A DNA stretch of 38,468 nt. Origin: Chitinophagaceae bacterium UBA3961. GTDB lineage: Bacteria; Bacteroidota; Bacteroidia; Chitinophagales; Chitinophagaceae. How positions within the stretch are numbered: position 1 is the first letter of the stretch; each line of letters starts with the position of its first letter. Position numbers and translations under genes: made by a program. The notes beneath the pieces are model-generated. The model saw nothing but the letters and a program-made list of their open reading frames with translations. It ran no database searches and was not told the origin of the DNA. The stretch spans positions 1 to 38,468 of the forward strand of contig DGDD01000281.1 of the NCBI GenBank assembly GCA_002385265.1, given 5' to 3'. Below are positions 34,415 to 38,468 of this stretch, piece by piece.

Positions 34415-35533
34415 ATGGCAGAAGGTTTCAAAAAATTTATTGAAAAGAAAGAAAACGGTGCGAAAAAGAAAGAACGCATTCGTCAGGAAAAGAAAAAACT
34501 CCGTCAGGAGACCAAAGAATATTTTGAACAGAAGAAAGCAGCTGCGAGAGAATTGAGAGCGCAAGGAGGGATAAATAGGAACGAGGAACGAGGAAGGAGG
34601 AACGAGGAGAGAGGAGGAAACAGGAGTGAGGAGCGAGGAACGAGGAACGAGGAGAGAGGAGGAAAAAGGAGCGACGAGCGAGGAACGAGGAAAGAAGAAA
34701 GAGGAACGAGGGGGCCGGTGAAGCCTGCACTTCGAATTGAAAAAGCGGGTAAGAAAGAAGAAGTAGAGAATTTGAAGGAATCGACCATGGTGGGTATGAT
34801 GCCTTTGAATAAATTCATTGCACACGCGGGAATTTGTTCAAGAAGAGATGCGGCTGATGTTGTAAAGACCGGAAAAGTTACGGTGAATGGAAAAGTGATC
34901 ACTGAACCCGGATTTAAGATCGGACAAAAAGATGAGGTAAAAGTTCAAGGCAAAAAGATCACTGCAAGAAGAAATCTGGTTTACATCTTACTCAATAAAC
35001 CAAAGGATTACATCACTACTACCGAAGATCCACAGGGAAGAAAAACAGTATTGGACTTAATAAAATCAGCTACTTCCGAGCGCGTATATCCAATTGGACG
35101 ATTGGATAGAAATACAACAGGAGTGCTGTTGCTCACCAATGACGGAGAGTTGGCGCAAAAACTCTCACATCCAAGTTATGAAGTAAGAAAGATTTACGAA
35201 GTAACCTTGGATAAACAGTTGACGAAAAAAGACTTTGATGCCATTCTATCGGGTGTTACATTGGAAGACGGTTTTATTCAACCCGATGTGCTCGCCTATC
35301 CCGATGCCAAAAACAAACACATAATAGGTGTAGAAATTCACAGTGGTAAGAACCGAATTGTGCGTCGCATATTTGAGCATTTAGGATACGATGTAAAAGG
35401 ATTGGACAGAGTGATGTATGCGAACCTCACCAAAAAGAACGTAGAGCGCGGAAAGTGGAGATTCTTATCGGAAAAAGAAGTGCGCTTATTGAAATTCCTG
35501 AATGCTTCCTACAAGAAAAAGCCCAAGCAATAA
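34415..35533 (+). CDS. RluB/RsuA-family pseudouridine synthase with a repeat-derived basic extension
   Basis: This enzyme converts a uridine in rRNA to pseudouridine. The 372-residue protein has a basic N-terminal extension, then an S4 RNA-binding domain (about 129-175, LNKFIAHAGICSRRDAADVV) and the synthase domain with the catalytic Asp231 in IGRLDRNTTGVLLLTNDGEL. RluB (U2605 of 23S rRNA in E. coli) is the closest named member by pattern, but RluE/RsuA cannot be excluded. Residues about 51-100 come from a tandem DNA repeat that reads NEERGxR over and over and looks unstructured. The core domain is intact, so the enzyme should work. The following gene starts six bases after its stop. Confidence 0.9.
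   Translation: MAEGFKKFIEKKENGAKKKERIRQEKKKLRQETKEYFEQKKAAARELRAQGGINRNEERGRRNEERGGNRSEERGTRNEERGGKRSDERGTRKEERGTRGPVKPALRIEKAGKKEEVENLKESTMVGMMPLNKFIAHAGICSRRDAADVVKTGKVTVNGKVITEPGFKIGQKDEVKVQGKKITARRNLVYILLNKPKDYITTTEDPQGRKTVLDLIKSATSERVYPIGRLDRNTTGVLLLTNDGELAQKLSHPSYEVRKIYEVTLDKQLTKKDFDAILSGVTLEDGFIQPDVLAYPDAKNKHIIGVEIHSGKNRIVRRIFEHLGYDVKGLDRVMYANLTKKNVERGKWRFLSEKEVRLLKFLNASYKKKPKQ
34577..34711 (+). repeat. In-frame purine-rich tandem repeat in the RluB-like gene
   Basis: Two 45-base units (34601-34645 and 34646-34690) match at 42 of 45 positions. They are flanked by shorter AGGAACGAGG phrases before and after. The whole 135 bases contain a single T (34627). Because 45 is a multiple of three, the repeat keeps the reading frame and gives a 15-residue repeat in the protein. 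Confidence 0.92.
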
Positions 35534-35538
35534 ATACC

Positions 35539-36435
35539 ATGAGTCAGTCATTGAAACCAGCCTATATTCCTCAAGCATGGGAAACGGTTGTTTGCCCCTT
35601 TTGCGGTTCTGCAGATCGCACCCTGTATGAAAAATTCGGTAGCGAAATGCAATACAGCTATGTTACTTGCGGAAACTGCAAATTGATCTATCAATCGCCT
35701 CGTCCGGTTTACAATCAACATTTTATTGATGCAGCATACGCAGATTATTATCAGTACTCCGATTCACTTACCATCAACGACTTTGCGGCAGTAAAAGAAT
35801 CGGGAGTAAAAATGTTCCAGGAAGAAATGGACCATTTAATGAAGTACGATCAAAAGAGAACGGCGGTGTTGGATATCGGCTCCGGTATGGGAACTTTTCT
35901 GTATGCCGCAAAACCTTATTATAAAGAAGCAGTTGGATTGGATGTGAGTGAAAAAATGGCTGCTTTTGTAAAAGAGCAATTAGGGGTAAATGTGATCGTT
36001 CAACAGTTTGAGCATTTTGAATATCCGAGGAAATTCTCGTTGATACACATGAGTCACGTTATTGAACACATCCCCGACCCCAATGGTTGGTTGCAAAAAG
36101 CAGCTACACATTTAGAAGAGGACGGCATATTAGTAGTTAATGTACCCAATAAGCGTTCCCTCAGTTTTGTAGCACAGCACTTATGGTACAAGTTAGGATT
36201 GAAAAAGCAATTTGCAAGCGATTGGAATGATCCTAGCAGAACACCCGATCATTTGTTTGAACCGGTGATTCCTGCTATGAAATATGTGATTGAGAAAAAT
36301 GGGTTGGAAATTTTAGAATACTTCACCTATAGTAGAAAAGATCCGAGTTCCACTAAGTCATGGTTCTCCAGATTCATGAACCGTACTTTGAAAGTGGGAT
36401 CCAATTTGAGTTTTATCACTCGGGTAAAAAAATAA
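35539..36435 (+). CDS. SAM-dependent methyltransferase with N-terminal zinc ribbon
   Basis: This is a class I methyltransferase of 298 residues from the ATG at 35539; a longer frame from 35455 would overlap the preceding gene and is rejected. Four cysteines (CPFC at 19-22 and CGNC at 44-47) form a probable zinc ribbon. Motif I is VLDIGSGMGTF (110-120), with LDVSEKMAAF after it and SHVIEHIPDPNGWL as the motif IV region. The pattern is like methyltransferases that act on O-antigen sugars, lipids or small molecules, and the target is unknown. It sits between two pseudouridine synthase genes, six and five bases apart, so it is co-transcribed with them, but an RNA substrate is not shown. Confidence 0.85.
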   Translation: MSQSLKPAYIPQAWETVVCPFCGSADRTLYEKFGSEMQYSYVTCGNCKLIYQSPRPVYNQHFIDAAYADYYQYSDSLTINDFAAVKESGVKMFQEEMDHLMKYDQKRTAVLDIGSGMGTFLYAAKPYYKEAVGLDVSEKMAAFVKEQLGVNVIVQQFEHFEYPRKFSLIHMSHVIEHIPDPNGWLQKAATHLEEDGILVVNVPNKRSLSFVAQHLWYKLGLKKQFASDWNDPSRTPDHLFEPVIPAMKYVIEKNGLEILEYFTYSRKDPSSTKSWFSRFMNRTLKVGSNLSFITRVKK

Positions 36436-36439
36436 GGAC

Positions 36440-37156
36440 ATGAAGCCGGAAGTTTTGTTTGAGAATGACGACATGATTGTTTTGAACAAACCGAGTGGTT
36501 TGTTAAGCATACCCGATAGAGAAGGGAAAGAAATTTCTCTTAAAGTAATGCTCCAAGAAGCTTTCGGTCAAATTTTTACGGTTCACCGTTTAGATAAAGA
36601 CACTAGTGGAGCCATTGTATTCGCTAAAAACGAAGCAGCGCATAAATTTCTATCGGAAGCTTTTGAGAACAGAACAGTGGAGAAATACTATATTGGTATT
36701 GTGATGGGCGAACCGGCAGAGGATCAAAAAACCATGGATGGTCCTATTATGGAACATCCGGCCAAGAAAGGACAGATGATGGTGCACCAGCGTGGTAAGG
36801 CCTCGCTTACAGACTATGAAGTGGTAGAACGTCTCAAGAAATTCACGTTGGTAAAATTTCAATTACATACGGGAAGAACGCATCAGATACGCGTTCATAT
36901 GGCCAATGAAGGACATCCCATTCTGGTAGATCCTTTGTATGGCGATGGTGCTCCTATCCTACTCTCTACTTACAAGAAAAAATTTAAACTCTCGAAGGAT
37001 CTCGAAAATGAGCGCCCCATTATGGGTAGACTGGCACTGCATGCCTCAGAATTAAAACTACCACTATTGTCGGGCGAAACCATTGAAATCATTGCGCCAC
37101 TCCCAAAAGAGTTCAGTGCATTTTTGAATCAGTTTCGGAAACTATATTCAAAATAA
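36440..37156 (+). CDS. RluA-family pseudouridine synthase
   Basis: This is an RNA pseudouridine synthase of 238 residues without an S4 domain, like the short members of the family (RluA, TruC). The catalytic motif is HRLDKDTSGAIVFAKN, with Asp52. Conserved KLNKPSGLLSIP-like and FQLHTGRTHQIRVHM segments are present as VLNKPSGLLSIPD (14-26) and LHTGRTHQIRVHMANEGHPI (142-161). The RNA site it modifies cannot be told. It starts five bases after the methyltransferase gene. Confidence 0.93.
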   Translation: MKPEVLFENDDMIVLNKPSGLLSIPDREGKEISLKVMLQEAFGQIFTVHRLDKDTSGAIVFAKNEAAHKFLSEAFENRTVEKYYIGIVMGEPAEDQKTMDGPIMEHPAKKGQMMVHQRGKASLTDYEVVERLKKFTLVKFQLHTGRTHQIRVHMANEGHPILVDPLYGDGAPILLSTYKKKFKLSKDLENERPIMGRLALHASELKLPLLSGETIEIIAPLPKEFSAFLNQFRKLYSK

Positions 37157-37505
37157 CGAGCCTAAAACTCGGAAACTAGAATTGCTGTAGTTGAAATCAA
37201 ATGTCAGCAAAAGCAATTCAAACTGAGGTACAATACAACTTCCAAATTTGATAATTCACTAACAACATTTTAAGAAAGAGTACCTAAACGATCGACTTTA
37301 AACGCCCGATTAGCTTGCTTTGCACTTACACCATAGTGCCGCATTTCATCTTCAATATTTATAGAATGGAAGTGATCGGTGTAATCGATTACTTGAGTAA
37401 TCAAATGCAAGAACAGGTTCTACTGATTTCAGTAATACCTATCTAATTTTCTCCTACATTATTTATGTGAAAAGAAAGGAGCCAAAATACGGTGCGAGCA
37501 TTCCG
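37157..37505. other. Convergent gap, 349 bases, with a possible decayed coding remnant
   Basis: No whole gene, RNA or strong terminator is seen. On the minus strand, 37270-37419 is a 49-codon open stretch without a credible start. It reads, in part, YTDHFHSINIEDEMRHYGV then SAKQANRAFKVDRLGTLS before a stop. It looks more protein-like than random, so it may be a gene fragment, but I recognise no family. The two flanking genes converge on this gap. Confidence 0.4.
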
Positions 37506-38468
37506 TTAAATCAAATAACTGAACAAATCAGCATCTTTATTGATCTCCGTATAGTTTACTTGAAATTTCTTCATATTTGAGAGAAGAACCTGATAGTCAT
37601 CCGGGTTTTTAAGCTCTATACCTACCAATGCAGGGCCGGTTTCTTTACTATGCTTTTGCATGTATTCGAATCGAATGATATCATCACCGGGGCCTAGTAC
37701 ATGGTTAACAAATTCTTTCAAAGCGCCGGGGCGTTGCGCAAATCGAATGAGGAAATAATGCTTCAGCCCTTCATATTGCAAGCTGCGTTCTTTGATCTCT
37801 TGCATTCTATCGATATCGTTGTTGCTACCGCTTACTACACACACTACATTCTTTCCAATGATACGATCGGAATAGTAATCGAGTGCCGCAATACTCAGCG
37901 CACCTGCCGGTTCTGCTACAATGGCATCTTCACTGTATAGCTTCAATATAGTAGTGCATACTTTTCCCTCCGGAATCAAAAGCATATCGTCGAGAACTTC
38001 TTTACACAAGGGAAAATTCAAAGTTCCTACGCGTTTTACAGCCGCACCATCAACAAAACGATCGATAGACTCTAGCGTAGTTGGTTCTCCTTTTTCAAGT
38101 GCCGTTTTCATACTAGGTGCTCCTTCCGGTTCAACACCTACAATGAAAATTGACGGATCCTGTGATTTCAGATAGGTTCCAACGCCTGCCGATAATCCGC
38201 CTCCACCAACCGGTACAAATAGAAAATCAAAAGAAGGCAATTCTTCCAATATCTCCACTCCTACTGTTCCTTGCCCTTCAATGATCTTTAGATCATCGAA
38301 TGGGGGAATAAAAGTTAGATCGTGCGCCTCAGTATATTCTTTGGCAGCATGAGCGCAATCATCAAACGTGTCTCCCTTTAGAATCACTTCAACCCAACCC
38401 TCGCCATGCATTTTGGTTTGAGTAATTTTCTGATTTGGTGTTATCACGGGCATGAAGATGACACCCTT
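37506..38468 (-). CDS. ilvA: Threonine dehydratase, cut by the window edge
   Basis: This PLP enzyme turns threonine into 2-oxobutanoate, the first step towards isoleucine. Only the 3' part is inside the window. The first methionine of the visible frame (38453) is internal: the codons before it read KGVIF, part of the conserved lead into MPVITPNQKI. The visible 320 or so residues include the PLP phosphate loop VPVGGGGLSAGVG, SGSNNDIDRMQEI, and a C-terminal ACT-like regulatory part (from about 225 of the visible sequence; HYFLIRFAQRPGALKEFVNH). The single ACT-like domain fits the short-form enzyme of this phylum. The catalytic lysine lies beyond the edge. Confidence 0.93.
   Translation of the reverse strand, partial: KGVIFMPVITPNQKITQTKMHGEGWVEVILKGDTFDDCAHAAKEYTEAHDLTFIPPFDDLKIIEGQGTVGVEILEELPSFDFLFVPVGGGGLSAGVGTYLKSQDPSIFIVGVEPEGAPSMKTALEKGEPTTLESIDRFVDGAAVKRVGTLNFPLCKEVLDDMLLIPEGKVCTTILKLYSEDAIVAEPAGALSIAALDYYSDRIIGKNVVCVVSGSNNDIDRMQEIKERSLQYEGLKHYFLIRFAQRPGALKEFVNHVLGPGDDIIRFEYMQKHSKETGPALVGIELKNPDDYQVLLSNMKKFQVNYTEINKDADLFSYLI

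Noticed and set aside
34437..34902. Antisense open frames reading SSFLVPRSSL repeats
   Set aside because: They are the complement of the purine-rich tandem repeat in the RluB-like gene and carry no domain of their own.
35455..35538. Longer start for the methyltransferase
   Set aside because: It overlaps the RluB-like gene by 79 bases and adds no conserved sequence; the ATG at 35539 follows the preceding stop by five bases.

Overview
The window looks like chromosomal core sequence from a member of the Bacteroidota, most likely the Chitinophagales. The evidence is a gene set of Bacteroidota type: an exbB-exbD-exbD-tonB transport-energising cluster with the FEGRNKEYGAY motif in both TonB proteins, a short NuoG without a molybdopterin domain, separate nuoC and nuoD, a DUF4836 lipoprotein and a large metzincin-like zinc protease. 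The promoters also fit the TTG-N19-TAnnTTTG pattern of this phylum. The taxon is inferred from these traits; no rRNA or tRNA gene is visible.

Layout. Positions 216-3338 (minus) encode a TonB system: ExbB, two ExbD proteins and TonB. Divergent from it, 3643-7568 (plus) carries a secreted zinc metalloprotease, a terminator and a MacB-type ABC permease. Positions 7886-21809 (minus) form one long complex I operon, nuoABCDE, an exported NTF2-like protein, then nuoFGHIJKLMN. It has a convincing promoter before nuoA and a terminator after nuoN. Upstream, on the same strand, 21944-25741 encodes a second TonB, a small membrane protein, a PstS-like lipoprotein and a TPR protein, again closed by a hairpin. 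Positions 26025-31527 (plus) hold a low-molecular-weight tyrosine phosphatase, hisS, a DUF4836 lipoprotein, a terminator and an ABC ATPase/permease pair. A thiolase (minus) follows, then a plus-strand RNA-modification group (rlmN, an RluB-like synthase, a SAM methyltransferase, an RluA-like synthase). The window ends inside ilvA (minus).

How the genes fit together. Complex I builds the proton motive force, and the ExbB/ExbD/TonB machinery spends it to drive outer-membrane import. The second TonB cluster probably belongs to the same business, because TonB, PstS-like and TPR genes often sit together with exbBD in this phylum. Most of the rest is housekeeping: tRNA charging, rRNA modification, and branched-chain amino acid and acyl-CoA metabolism.

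The least explained sequence lies in the intergenic spaces. A dispersed repeat of about 120 bp occurs three times (window start, 7571-7636, 31532-31654), always 3' of an operon. It is associated with other short repeated phrases. A related-looking purine-rich repeat has expanded in frame inside the RluB-like gene (34577-34711). I see no CRISPR array, phage, transposase, or clearly new defence or biosynthetic system.
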